Positions 31,601 through 42,557 of a stretch of DNA of 64,000 nucleotides are shown here, piece after piece. The stretch comes from Eupeodes corollae (Eukaryota; Arthropoda; Insecta; Diptera; Syrphidae): positions 17,525,289 to 17,589,288 of the forward strand of contig NC_079147.1 in assembly GCF_945859685.1 (NCBI RefSeq). Reading direction: 5' to 3'. Within the stretch, counting starts at the first letter, position 1, and every line of letters starts with the position of its first letter. Below the pieces are notes generated by a model that saw only the letters and a program-made list of their open reading frames with translations, was not told the origin of the DNA and made no database searches. The position numbers and the translations under genes are program-made.

Positions 31601-34600
31601 TACCATAGCAGTTTGAAAAAAAAGTGAAAATGTTGGTTAACACTAAATATCTCAACAACCAATGACGCTAGAGACTTGAATTAAATTCTTTATAATATAG
31701 TGTAACGTAATACCAAGCCAGTATATTTTTGGAAAAAATAAAATTAACGTTTGTTTTTACAAATCGAGAAAACTGAAACAAATTTGTCACCACGAAAATT
31801 TTACGTATAAAAAATGATATCATCTCTAAAACAATTTTGTGCAAAGAAAAATAACGTTTTAAGCATCTGGTAAAATTTTTAAAATTTTTTTACAAAAAAT
31901 AAAAACCTAAACAAATAAATTAATAAAAGTTAGGAAAAAAATGATTTTCGACTCATATATCTTTTCGCAACTTTGAAATATTGGCTTGATTCTACCTTTA
32001 TCTTTTAAAAAACGTTGTTGTCAACATTCAGTAAAATTTTAAAACAATCGAATAGACATTTTTTTTACAAAAAACTAAAAAATAAAAAAAAAAATTAACA
32101 AAAGTTATTAAAAATTAAATTACGGCTAATATATGTTTTTAAAAATTTGAGATTATGATTTCAAACTTATTTTATCTCATAAAAAATATTCTTGTGAACA
32201 TTCTGTAAAATTTTGAGAAAAATCGAACAGACAGTTATTTTTACAAAAAAAAAACTTAAAACAAATTTTAAAAAATTGGTGAAAATGGTTTTTCGACTCA
32301 AATATCTTTTCAAAAATTTGAGCTTCCAACTAGTTTTCACTTATAAGAAATATTGTTTTTAACATTCTCCAAAGTTGTGAGAAAAATCAAATTGACAATA
32401 TAAAAAATAAAAATATAAACAAAAAAAAAATAAAAGTTGGTAAAAATTGAATTTCGACTCAAATAGAATATTAAAAATATTATCTTCAAATATTATCTTC
32501 CGTTTTTTCATAAAAATAAAATCTGCAACAAATAGTACGAAAATTTGGTAAAAATAGGTATTGATATATCTCAAATTAATTTCATTCATATAATTTGTAA
32601 AAATTTAAGAAATGCTACAAAATTGGTAAAAATTTGTTTTCGACTAAAAATCTACTGAACGAAACTAGATTTATATGAAAAATATTGTTGGTAATTTAAA
32701 TTTTTCTAAGAATAATTTAACTCAAAACTTTTTTAACCCCACACGAAAACGTAAAATTTTTTAAGCACGACAAATAGACAGATGGAATGGGAAGTTATCA
32801 GTGTGGGCGTAACCCAGCCCTTTTTTTGTTTAGGTTTTTATTTTTCTGTAAAAAAAACTGTTAATTAGATTTTTTCAAAATTTTTCAGAATGTTGAAAAC
32901 AATATTTCTTATAAGTTAAACGAAGTTAGAAGCCATAATCTCAGATTTTCGAAAAGATATTTGAGTCGAAATTCAATTTTTACAAACTTTTAGTATTTTT
33001 TTTTTTCTAGGTTGTTATTTTTAATTAAAAAAACTGTTAAATTGATTGTTCTCAATATTTTATCAGATGTTAAAAACATTATTTATATTGTTTTGGAGAT
33101 AAAGTCATTTTGTATTCGTAAAACTTTCGAGCCCTTTCTGCATTATTATCTGTATAACAAAATTTATTTGAAGTCGATATCTTTTCTGGTTCTTGAGCTA
33201 TGGACGACGAAAAAAACGTCACGAACGTACGTACACACGCACGCACAGACATCTTTCTAACAATACAATAACTTCCTTTGGGAAGTTAAAAAGATCTAGA
33301 ATAGAAAGTGGACCACGATTTTATTTATAGGAGTAAGTTTTTAGGCCATACAGCATTCACTTTTGAAATAAGTTTTTAATATTTCCCAACGTTATTCCCA
33401 ATATTCCCACCGAGGTATGATGCTGACTTTCTGTCAAAAGAAAAACAGGAAATAGCTATCAGTGTCAAAACAACGTATGGTTAAATAAGAAACTAAGAGA
33501 TGGCCCACAATCTGTTTCTCGAATGGTTTACGTTTTAAGTCCTTATTGGAAAACCTTAACCCATACATCGTATGTACTCAACTTTTGCACTCGAAAATTT
33601 AAAAAAATGAAGTATTTAAACTTCACTTTACTTACCTCGAAAGTTATACAAACAACTAAAATCTGATGGAGAACATTCCCGGTATGAATCTGAAAAACAC
33701 ACAATTTCAGTATTCAAAAATAAAACTACCATAAGTACATATATTCAAGTTCTATAGCTGAAGTTGTATATATGTATACTGTCGGTTTCTACCCACCATT
33801 TTGTGGGAAAAATATTGAAATCGTACAATTGCATATACTGAGAAGATGCTCCTCGTGGCAAACATTAAAACAGTTCCATTGGGAATACCTTAATCCTTTG
33901 ATATTTTTGTACAAATAATGGTCTGTTTCAGACTGCACTCTCCCAATCCAAATACATATGTATAAAATGTGTGGAAGATAAAAATAAATAAATAAAGGAT
34001 TACCTTGGAAATAAAATACAAATAAACTTACATCAAACATACAACCTCGAACTTCGGGTGGAATTTCTCTTGTTGCTGGATCGGTTGTTTTTAATTCTGG
34101 TCTGATTACAACTAACGAATCCGTATTTCCTTTGATTGAATAAACTACATCCGTCCATTGTGTTGATTTTTTGATCATTAACTGAATTGAAATTGAAATG
34201 GATGATTGTTTGTGTTTAAAAGGTTTGCATAGCAATTTGAGTTAAGGTATATATTGTTGTTTTTGTTGTTCTTGTAACCAATTCTTCAGTTTAAAGTAGT
34301 TTATGAATAAAGTATAATTAACAATTATTTTAATATTATAATTTAACTGAATTTATTTATTTATTTAATTTTTAGAGAGAAAAATCATATCATCATACTG
34401 AGCTTACTTTAGTTTTTGACCTTGCTAGTAATCATTCACAATAATTGTTTATAAAGAGAACATTTTGAAAACAGACAATTTAGTCAAATTTCGTTTACAT
34501 TGCGTTAATATTGGGAATGTCATTAAGATAGAAAGAATACTACAAACCATAATTTATAATTAATAAAAACACTTAAACTTAATAATTCCAATAATTCTTA

Positions 34601-37600
34601 TACCATTTCCTGATCTTTTGTAATACATATTACCATTAAGAACCATACATTTACTTTTTGACAGCTTCTAATTTAATTTATTAGCCTTAAACTATGTATT
34701 AAAACTTCAAGGTCTTAATTTGTAAGTCTTTTGCATTCCTGTGTTGTTTAAGCTTTAACAAACAAAATTAAATCGTCCGCAAACAGAACAAGCTTTGCAA
34801 TTTGTAACAGTTTTGTTTATATCGTTTATGCAACAATTTAAAAGTTGTGGTCCAAGTATTAAGCCTTGAGGTACTCCCAGATAAACTGGCTTAGAAACAA
34901 TTAAAACCTTGTTAATTTTGGTTTGTTGGGTGCAACATAACAAACAACTTTTTGTAAGCATTCAAGAGCCCTGCTATCAATAATTGTTTCAAACGCTGGT
35001 TTAAGGTCAAGAAAAACGCAAACCACTTCCTTACGTTTTGATATACGTACGTTCTATCCATCTTATTAACATCATGGTAATTAATGTGGGAGACTTTTGT
35101 ATGGGACATTTTTTTTTTGTTTTTTTTTTAATTTTATAGTAATAAAAATATGCCCCTTACGGTTCCCATGAGCTCAAATTCTAAAAGTTTCTATGACCCA
35201 GCGCTTACTGAGGATCTAAAAAAAACCATCACTTTTCGAAACACAGTCCGACGAAGATTCCAACGTCAGAGAACAGATTTTTTGAAATTCCAGCTTAAAA
35301 TTCTAAATCAATTAGTTTTAAAGAAACTCCAAATTATAAGAAACAAACACTGGAACACTACCCTATCCCATATAAAGAAACATGACAAACTAAATTGGAA
35401 ACTCTCAAAAATATTCAAAGGCAAAATTCAAGACTCCCTCATCTAAATGTCGATGGAAATAAAATAATTTCAAATTTCTCACACACTTGTAAAAAAATTA
35501 TAAAAACCGAGTTTAAACCAAAAAAAAACGCCAGGTTGCGATAAGATCTCCAACAAAATAATCAAAAATTTTCCAAACAAATGTATGTTTTTCTTGAGCA
35601 CTCTCTTTCTTAAGTGCCTCTTGCTGGGTTATTTTCCCACAAGGTGGAAGTTAGCAAAAATCATCCCAATACCAAAACCAAACAAACCACTATCAGATAT
35701 AACTTCTTACCGCCCAATTAGTTTACTTAGCTGCCTTGGCAAGCTATTTGAAAAAATTATCTGTCTAAAAATAACAGAAATCATTGAAGACAAAAATGTT
35801 CTACCTCCAGAACAGTTTGGGTTCCGAAAAGAACGCTCCTCGACTCACTTAATTGTAAGACTTTTTAAATATTAAAAAATAGCCCTTAATAACAAAAAAT
35901 CTGTCGGCATGATATCGTTGGACATCGAAAAAGCCTTCGATTGTGTTTGGCATAATGGTGTCCTTCACAAGCTCCTAAGTTTTTTGAGCGATAGGAAGTT
36001 TTACGTTGAAATTTGTCAAGAAATGTCACCAACCTATGAAATCAAAGCGGGCGTCCCTCAGGGTTCATCCCTTTCCCCACTCCTATACAATATTTATATC
36101 AATGGCGGATCCACGAGGGGGTCGTAGGGGTCATGACCCCCCCTGGGAGATAATTTGTTTGCTTTTTCGTACGAATTCCCTTCAATTCAAAACTAACCGT
36201 AGTGCGTAAATGGATATTGACCCCCATTATATTTTGAATTATTTATTTTTTTGTATATGTACTCGTAAACAACATTTGTATTTTACTTCCTTAAACTTTG
36301 TTGCTAAAAGTACTACTTTTGACTGGAGATTGGACCAGGAACATAATATGAATCGGATATTCAACACTATTCCAAAAGCACAGCACAAATTCATCAACTT
36401 TTGACCAATTGACGATCCAGGGGGGGGTCATATGAGCTATACTATAATATAGCTTATACAGTTAAGTTGTATAAGTAAAGATTTCATTTAAAGATTTATT
36501 AGTAATTTAACGACATTCACCAAAAAGTGGTTTGCTGTCAAAAACAACTAAAATTTTTATTTTCGCTCAATTTAGAACTTGAAAAAACTTTAGTCATACC
36601 TTAAATTATTTTCAAAAAAATTGTTTCTAAGAAAAAGAGAAAATATTTAGGTTCTTAAGAAGAAACCCTGAATAAGAGATCATCAATTTTATATTAAGTT
36701 GCCTTTGAATTATTTAAATTAGCCTTCAATTTTATTATTACATTTTTTTGACACACATAAGTAGTGATTATTGAAGTGATTTTTACTGCGACATAAAGGA
36801 ACTATTAGCAAGTTTTGCATTAGTAAACAATTTCAAACTAGAATTTTTAATCAAATATGACATTACGACGGTAGAGAAGTCGAAAAAAGTGGGTACCTAG
36901 ATTCCTTCCGTCTGTCTTTCCTGGCCCCTGCAGTCTAAACAATTGTTTTGATTGAAATTAATATTTTCAGCTGATTAGTGTAGGGAGTTTTTATCATTTC
37001 ATTAATACAAAAAATAACAGCGTCCCCACACAAATTTTTTGGTTCAAACATGTGAATTTTCTAAAACTTTCTCAAAATGTTCTGTTCTTATTTGGCTTCT
37101 TTCTACAACAAAAACATATTTTCGTATTGCTCCAGAAGAAAAAAAAAGAAAATTAAATTAAATTTTATTTACAAAACTTGATATCTCAGAAAGGGGACAA
37201 CATCTTTTTACGAAATTTGAATGTAAAATGTTCATATTTTTATAAGCTCTTTATTTAGTGCTTATACCAAAATTATTTTTAAAACAAAATTTAAAATGAT
37301 TTTCGAAAAAAATAGGTTAATCTAGATTTTTTGACAAATAAAATGGCATTTAAATTATTGAGGAGAACTTATTTTGAAGGTATGTACATTTTTAAATATT
37401 AAAATATAGGCAATATTTTTAAACAGACTTTTTGGAAGAAATTATCAAGTTCTTTCGACCCAGTCATTCATTTCATTTCTTTCAAAATTGGTTTTCTGTT
37501 GAATACAAAAGATCTTAAAAAATTAAATAAATCTACTTTTTGAAGTGAATTTGCTTTGGATGCACTAGAACTGAGATTCAAGCATGAATTTCAATAATAC

Positions 37601-40600
37601 AAATGTCCCAAGAAATCAAGTGACACTTTTGTTAAACTAATGGCTAAGTGAAAACCTTAATAAACGTTTCATATCTATTGATATAAAAGCTTTGAAACGT
37701 GTAATTTGTGAGTGCTGCAAAAAATGTCTTCCCAACTTAATTGTTTACTTACCTTACTTTGTTTTAATTTAATTTTCTTAGATAAATTATGTACTTAAAT
37801 ACAACTATTTCCTTGAATTCAAGAACCAAACCTTTTTGTCTGTACAATTTTTAAGTTTTGTTGACGCCTTTATAAGATCCAAATACGAGTAAGCAGATTG
37901 ATAACGATAGCAATAAGAGATTCCCGGAAATTGAGTTCGAAAAAACTAACTAACAGTTTCTGGATGTTTAAATTTTGTCAGCATCCTTTACAAAACATTA
38001 GAGAACATTTTTAATCGGTGAGTAAAAACTCATCTTAGTGTGTGACACCCCCCTGATGAAAAGTCTGGATCCGCCCTTGATTTATATTGCCGATTTTCCT
38101 ACCCTGAATTATTGCATGAGGTCCTTTTTTGCAGACGACACATGCATATATTGCGTCACTGAAAATTACCAAGAAATATTGTTTAACATCCAAAAAGCAT
38201 TAGATGAAATATATTTTTATTTCTATCGCTGGAAAATCAAGCAAACCCAAGTGATGGTTTGTGATTATTTTTCTGCGGCTGGGGTAGGAAAATTACATGT
38301 AATTGAAGGAATTATGGACCACAAGAAATATATAGAGATTTTAAAAGTAAATCTGAAAGTGCACGTAAATTGGTTCTGCATATCCAGTTCCCTTTTTACC
38401 AGGACAATGATCCCAAACATAAGGCACATGATACCAAGTCGTGGCTGCTTTATAATTGTCCTAAGGTCATGGAAACTCCACCCCAATCACCGGATATTAA
38501 CCCTATTGAAAATTTATGGGACCATTTGGACCAGGAACTGAGAAAACTGACCATAAATAATGCAACAGAGCTTAAAGAGCAGATTCTACAACAATGCGAC
38601 AAAATATCTAACGAAACAACGAAAAAACTTGACCAGTCCATGCCTAATCGACTCAAGCATGTTATTAACACAAGGGTTATGCTACAAAATATTAAAGTTT
38701 GCTTATATTTATGTTTTTTACTGCGCTTAATGAAATATACGAATATGAAATTGCTACTTGTTATTTGATTTTTATAGTTTGTGTTATTAAATGTTCTTTT
38801 TTTGTTAAAATATGGCGTTTTTCTTGACAATAGACAAATGATAGTATTCAGATCTTTAATATAAAAAAATAATTAAATTATGATCATGAGTGGTTCTTGA
38901 CAAATCCGAAAAAAATTTAAATGTTAGCTGCTGTACGAATATGAGTTAGATTGACTGTATGTATGTACATTTTTGTAAGAGAAGATAAATCTCTCTGAAA
39001 ATATAGATCGTTAGAAAATAGATGGGAAAATCCCATCACATGCTATTTAAACAAAATAACTAGTTGCTGAAAAGACTTTAGATGGCATAGGCAGGGATCG
39101 AACCCAAGACCTCTGGCATGACAGTCCAACGCACTAACCATCATGCCACGGGTACTGCCTCTTGCGAGGAATTGACAAATTCTCCAAGAGTAACTCTTGT
39201 CATGAAAAAGTGCTTTCTCAAATTAGCCGTTCGGATTCGGCATATAAACTGTAGGTCCCCTCCATTCCTGACAACATTACTCGCACACAGGAATGGTTGA
39301 GAGTTGTAAGTCACTAGGCCCTAGTTCTTCATGGACTGTTGCGCCACCCAATTTATTTATTTAACTAGTTGCTGAACGTTTTTATTTTTGTTTCCATCCA
39401 ATTTATAATTATGTCTTGTACGGTTTTGTAAAGTTCTTAAGCTTTTAAAAAAATATCCAATATAATGTACTTATTTTGACGTATTATCATTTTTTCTCTG
39501 CCTCACGTGACGTAAGAAACTACACTACGTGTAGAATCAATTTTTCAAATTTTCAAAGGAATGCAATTAATAAAAAATAACAAAACGTCAAAATAGTCCA
39601 ACAGTCTAATTTTAACATTATAATTTAGTTAAGTCAAAATCTTTTTGAAAAATTCAGATTCAAATTGAAATGGTGTCAAGTGAGGTTGCGGAAGCTGAAT
39701 TGTTATGAGTATGAGAACTACCGACTCATTGCGGGGTGCAATTCCAATAACCATGCAGCTACAACACGTTCATTGAAACGGGACGTTTGGTCATTGAAAC
39801 GTTGATTCCGAAATCATTTTAATACTGGTCGCCACGGTCGTGTTCCAAAGTTTGAAGCTATTATGAAGTGGGTGAAAATCTTTTATAGAACTGGAAGTTT
39901 GACATCTTAAACAGCGCAAGGAGGTGATCGAACGGTATAAGCCCCAGAAAATATTTAAAAAGTAAGTCAAGCAGTTGAAGCCAGTTCGTGTCGATCGGAT
40001 ACGTGTCAGGCTCTTTGGATGTCAGACCGCTCAGTTCGGTCAATTTTGCACTTCGATTTACATTTTCATACATATACAAGATATTTGTAGCCAAAAAATG
40101 CACGACTACAGCAGTCGGTTGAAGTTAGCAGAAGCAATTTTGGAAATTTCGAGTTCAATGTCCCACTCGATAACCGGATCTGTCACCATGTGCTGCTTCA
40201 AGACATGAGTATACATCAATATCAACCACGTACAATCAAAATCGTTAGTGAGACACTAACCCAAGACATTCGAGCAGTTCCATGTCCAAATACTTCATAG
40301 GTGTACGCAGAACTTTTTACATCGTCTACAGGAGTGTTTTGACAAAACTGGACAGAATTTGACTACTGTCATTTTTCGTATGTAAGTAATATTTTTTTTT
40401 CGTTTTCTTGACTGTCGTATAACAATTTTGTCCAATCTTCCATACCTCGTCGTCAGACCTAGTATATCGGCTTACACTAATTACGCCCTCAATCGCATAT
40501 ATAAAGGGTGGTTAAATTTTAAGAGCCGAGGTTGAATGTGAGCCACACATTTGACATTTTTCAATTTCAAATTAACTTAATTAAAACCAGGAAAAGAACG

Positions 40601-42557
40601 CAATCGAGCAACGGGTTACGTTATTCAGGCTTATTATGAAAACGAGCGTTTAAACCAAAATTCATAGCGTGCACTTCGTGTTATTTTTGTCTACCAATTT
40701 AATCGTCCCAATTTATAAAGACCTGAATTTACACTCTTACAAGGTGAATTTGACTTAAGAGCTAAAGGCTCTTGATCATTTCAAGCGTTGTCAATAGTCA
40801 GAGTAGTGGCAAGAAATGGCAACAGTGGATGGTCAATTTTAGAAGAAAATCATCTTCAGTGGTGAGGCACATTTTCACCTCAGTGTATTCTTCAATAAGC
40901 AGAATTGCCGCATTTGTGTGAATGATAATCCTAGTCTGGTTTGCGAAAAATCAATGCACCACAAAGAGTGAGTGGCTGGCGCCATCATCGGGCCGTATTT
41001 ATCCCAAAATGAGTTACGAACATGATGGTACCACTTTCCACACAGCTACGAAACAATGGCTCCTTTTCGCGACAAATTCACGTGGTGGCGATGTCATTTG
41101 GCCGTTCTACTTCTTTCTTATAAGTTATTTAAAAAAAAGGTTTAGGTACTTCCATAAGACAGCAACAATTCAAGACCTTAGATATGATGATAATTCGGTA
41201 CATTAACGACATAGAACCTAAGTTATGACTAAGCGTCGTCGAACACTTGGAGCTGTGTCACAGAAGTCATGACTGCTATTTTACCGATATTTTTTTTCAT
41301 ACATAATTGAACCATACCAATATTTTCATATAATTGTTTGCTTTTAAAATTTAACCACCCTTTATGTTGTTCTTGATTTATCTTTCAAACTTACTCTTCT
41401 CCCTTTTTTTTGCATATTTCAGTAGGATTATGAAGGAGTCGAGCCAGATTCACTTTAACGACGTAGCCTTACGGACATTCGAACAAAGGTTCAAGCTTTA
41501 TGTAAACTTTCTTTTCTCCAAATTTGTAGCTGTCACTTTTTGATGACAAAATCGAAAAAAAATCCCCAGGATTATTTTTGGATACAAAAAAAGAGAAATA
41601 CTTACATCAATTCCATCCCTGTGAATTGGTTGCCCAAACGATGATGTAGCATTCAATTTCAATCGAAAATTCAAACCCGAATTCTCCCCCGATTTGAAAC
41701 CTCTCCAGGGATAAGATTTATCATTTTTCTAAAGATAAAATTATCAAAAAGACCAAACCCGAAACCTCTATGAAATTCCATACAAAATATGTCTCTCAAA
41801 TAAACACTCACCACCTTCTGCTTGGATTCGGCCGATACCAGCGAATTAAATACCCAACAAAATCCCACTTCTGACTTTTCCATCACAAATATTTCACAAC
41901 AATTGAACTTATTTCCTTGCTGCCACAGGCAATCCCCGTCGAATAGCTCTTCACATTCAAATGACAAGAACAAAGCCAGCTCCGTAACATTTACAAAATC
42001 AATCTTCTCCAAGGGGATATCGTCGGTATTGTTGAATTGACTAAATCCCCCAAAGCGAAGCATTGCCATTCGTTGAACAAATTCACGAAATATTACCTTC
42101 GTTTCGTTTGGGGAATCCGGTGGTAGGAATAAGTCCCTTGCCTCGTCGAATTTGTTCCAATTTATTCGTTCGTGAGTGCAGACCGCCACAGCTGGAAAAT
42201 GTATATTGAAAACAGGATAGTGGGAGTCATCGATGACAGTAAGGACAATTTGTTCGTTGTAGTTGAATAAAAGTACAAAAAATGTTGCAACGCTAAATAC
42301 AATGGCCGCCATAACTATTAATATCCAAAAAAGTCTAGAAAGAGATTTAGATTTGGGAGCTTTCGGTAAAAATTTTCAATTAAGGACCTTTCCAGCTTGT
42401 TTAGATCCTTGTCGAAAATGTACTTGACTCCATGCACAGTCGAACGCTGGCAGTAGATCTTCAGGTACTTCACCAATAGTGTCTTTAGCTCAAGGGGTTC
42501 ATCCTTGCTGTAGGCGGCAGTGGCACTGGCAGCCTTCAAGCTTGAAGACACAGCCAT
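27871..42557 (-). CDS. ppk-B: pickpocket-like DEG/ENaC channel subunit, complete, 8 exons
   Basis: Exons are 42557-42388, 42334-41812, 41728-41606, 34181-34032, 33932-33797, 28604-28466, 28396-28290 and 28157-27871. Together they make 1,635 nt, 544 aa, with every junction in phase. Start ATG at 42557 was chosen because the longer frame begins with GTG. Landmarks: VHG gate motif (H42-G43), TM1 about 58-79, FPAVAVC (103-109), cysteine block CLWQQGNKFNCCEIF, GFCWVFNS, KSGENSG, CMFD, CxxxC and CNC in exon 5, CPCLIRC (391-397), TM2 with GGIVGLLLGAS (453-463) whose GAS is the family's selectivity filter, and a His/Gln-rich tail. It should act as a plasma membrane cation channel subunit. Introns 3 (7.4 kb) and 5 (5.2 kb) are full of transposons; the paralogue name is not assigned. 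Confidence 0.92.
28605..29869. other. ppk-B intron 5, 3' part
   Basis: No gene or known transposon seen. A short (GAT)n microsatellite lies at about 28975-28996. Confidence 0.5.
29870..30000 (-). mobile_element. highly diverged Helentron-like fragment
   Basis: Weak match on the minus strand to the ACGTACGG / GACGAA / ATTTGAAGTC section of the element at 17290-19263. It may belong to the longer minus-strand copy beside it or be independent. Confidence 0.4.
30043..31066 (-). mobile_element. Helentron-like element copy, minus strand
   Basis: The 5' terminus is at about 31050-31066 (CTTCCCATAAGAAGTTATTG on the minus strand) and the 3' subterminal GATGGAAAGTTA is near 30060-30072, followed by CTCTTTTT. 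The 3' hairpin of the other copies is missing through a small deletion. Two to three internal ~175-bp units and the ACGTACG tract are present. Confidence 0.7.
31067..31407. other. unassigned spacer between Helentron-like copies
   Basis: Nothing recognised. It separates copies on opposite strands. Confidence 0.4.
31408..32826 (+). mobile_element. Helentron-like element copy, plus strand, 5'-truncated
   Basis: It begins at AGAGTCGAAATAAAA, missing the first ~110 bp. It carries the ACGTACGTCCG tract, several degraded ~175-bp units and the 3' end ATGGGAAGTTATCAGTG with a TGGG/CCCA hairpin and a T run. The hairpin loop differs from the 17290-19263 copy while the stem is kept. Confidence 0.75.
32827..33288 (-). 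mobile_element. Helentron-like element copy, minus strand, 3'-truncated
   Basis: The 5' terminus TAACTTCCCAAAGGAAG is at the right end (about 33272-33288). It reaches the second internal unit and stops at the T run of the plus-strand neighbour. Confidence 0.7.
33289..33796. other. ppk-B intron 5, donor-proximal
   Basis: No feature recognised. Confidence 0.4.
33797..34181 (-). CDS. ppk-B exons 4-5 block
   Basis: Exon 4 (34181-34032, 150 nt) runs from LMIKKSTQW to CMFD with donor GTAAGT. Exon 5 (33932-33797, 136 nt) runs from SETDHYLYKN to FFPQN with a donor taken as GTGGGT, because this gives the same length and phase 1 as exon 5 of ppk-A. A GTAGAA donor three bases later is the alternative. 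Confidence 0.88.
34182..34749. other. ppk-B intron 3, acceptor-proximal
   Basis: AT-rich, nothing recognised. Confidence 0.4.
34750..35105 (-). pseudogene. LINE reverse transcriptase fragment, minus strand
   Basis: The translation contains YLGVPQGLILGP and CINDIN, the RT palm of a jockey-like LINE. It is preceded by a degraded FLTLNQ block (normally FLDLKKAF-like). Short and broken. Confidence 0.65.
36092..36099. repeat. hAT target-site duplication, left copy
   Basis: ATTTATAT, repeated exactly at 38080-38087. Removing the element and one copy restores the LINE reading frame (YNIYI then ADFP). Confidence 0.85.
36100..38079. mobile_element. non-autonomous hAT element, 1,980 bp
   Basis: Terminal inverted repeats CAATGGCGGATCCA and TGGATCCGCCCTTG (one mismatch) are flanked by an 8-bp duplication, diagnostic of hAT. 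G/C-rich subterminal stretches (GACCCCCC and CACCCCCC) follow. The ~1.9 kb interior has no transposase. A related truncated copy lies at 48660-49450. Confidence 0.85.
38246..38680 (+). pseudogene. Tc1-type transposase C-terminal fragment
   Basis: Encodes VMVCDYFSAAGVGKL and MDHKKYIEIL, then after a frameshift near 38365-38385 FYQDNDPKHKA and SPDINPIENLW. The last two catalytic residues, D (QDND) and E (PIEN), are separated by 34 residues, so this is DD34E. The N-terminal half and both inverted repeats are missing. Confidence 0.85.
38681..39056. other. ppk-B intron 3, unassigned
   Basis: Nothing recognised up to the SINE target site. Confidence 0.4.
39072..39361 (+). mobile_element. tRNA-derived SINE with inverted 5' head (copy 1)
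   Basis: The body runs on the plus strand (39156-39350) to GTTGCGCCACCC and an (ATTT)n tail. The tRNA-related head is inverted: B box GGTTCGATCCC is on the minus strand at 39094-39104 and A box TGGCATGATGG at 39138-39148. The whole insertion is flanked by a 15-bp duplication TAACTAGTTGCTGAA (39057-39071 and 39362-39376). The inversion joint is at CACGGGTAC (39147-39155), which is one arm of an inverted repeat flanking the head in the other copies. Confidence 0.85.
39377..39689. other. unassigned intronic sequence
   Basis: Nothing recognised. Confidence 0.4.
39690..40250 (+). pseudogene. mariner-type transposase N-terminal fragment
   Basis: Frame-shifted pieces read FNTGRHGRVP, TGSLTS, APENI, KVSQAVEAS, DRSVRSILHFDLHFH and RLKLAEAILE, the HTH and linker region of mariner-superfamily transposases of the same broad group as the rosa element at 61.5-62.8 kb. 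Many stops; no termini found. Confidence 0.65.
40504..41362 (+). mobile_element. decayed mariner element with inverted repeats, 859 bp
   Basis: Termini AAGGGTGGTTAAATTTTAA and its inverse (TTTTAAAATTTAACCACCCTT) are flanked by TA (40502-40503, 41363-41364). Inside are remnants of a transposase: IIFSGEAHFHL, NKQNCRI, GAIIGPY, GTTFHTA and DVIWP. The first catalytic Asp is changed to Gly (SGEAHF versus SDEAHF in the rosa copy), and the third-Asp region is deleted. Confidence 0.8.
41606..42557 (-). CDS. ppk-B exons 1-3 block
   Basis: Exon 1 (42557-42388) codes MAVSSSLKAA to LE plus AG. Intron 1 is only 53 nt with a weak GTCCTT donor and a CTTTCTAG acceptor. Exon 2 is 42334-41812, 523 nt, exactly the length of ppk-C exon 2. 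Exon 3 is 41728-41606, 123 nt. The donor of exon 2 is GTGAGT at 41811 and of exon 3 GTAAGT. Confidence 0.9.

Larger units (their letters stand above)
35150..38245 (+). mobile_element. jockey-superfamily LINE fragment, split by a hAT element
   Basis: ORF2 remnants: linker at 35150-35446, then RT blocks RWKLAKIIPIPKPN, SYRPISLLS, EQFGFRKERSSTHL (35640-35875), ISLDIEKAFDCVWH and GVPQGSSLSPLLYNIYI (35909-36099). The hAT element occupies 36100-38079. The RT resumes at 38088 with ADFPTL and FFADDTCIY and ends near 38245, where a Tc1 fragment begins. Stops and indels make it dead. Confidence 0.82.

Noticed and set aside
39078..39155. tRNA gene with A and B boxes on the minus strand
   Set aside because: It is the head of a SINE: followed by a conserved body, flanked by target duplication, and repeated at 49.6/51.8 and 53.4 kb.
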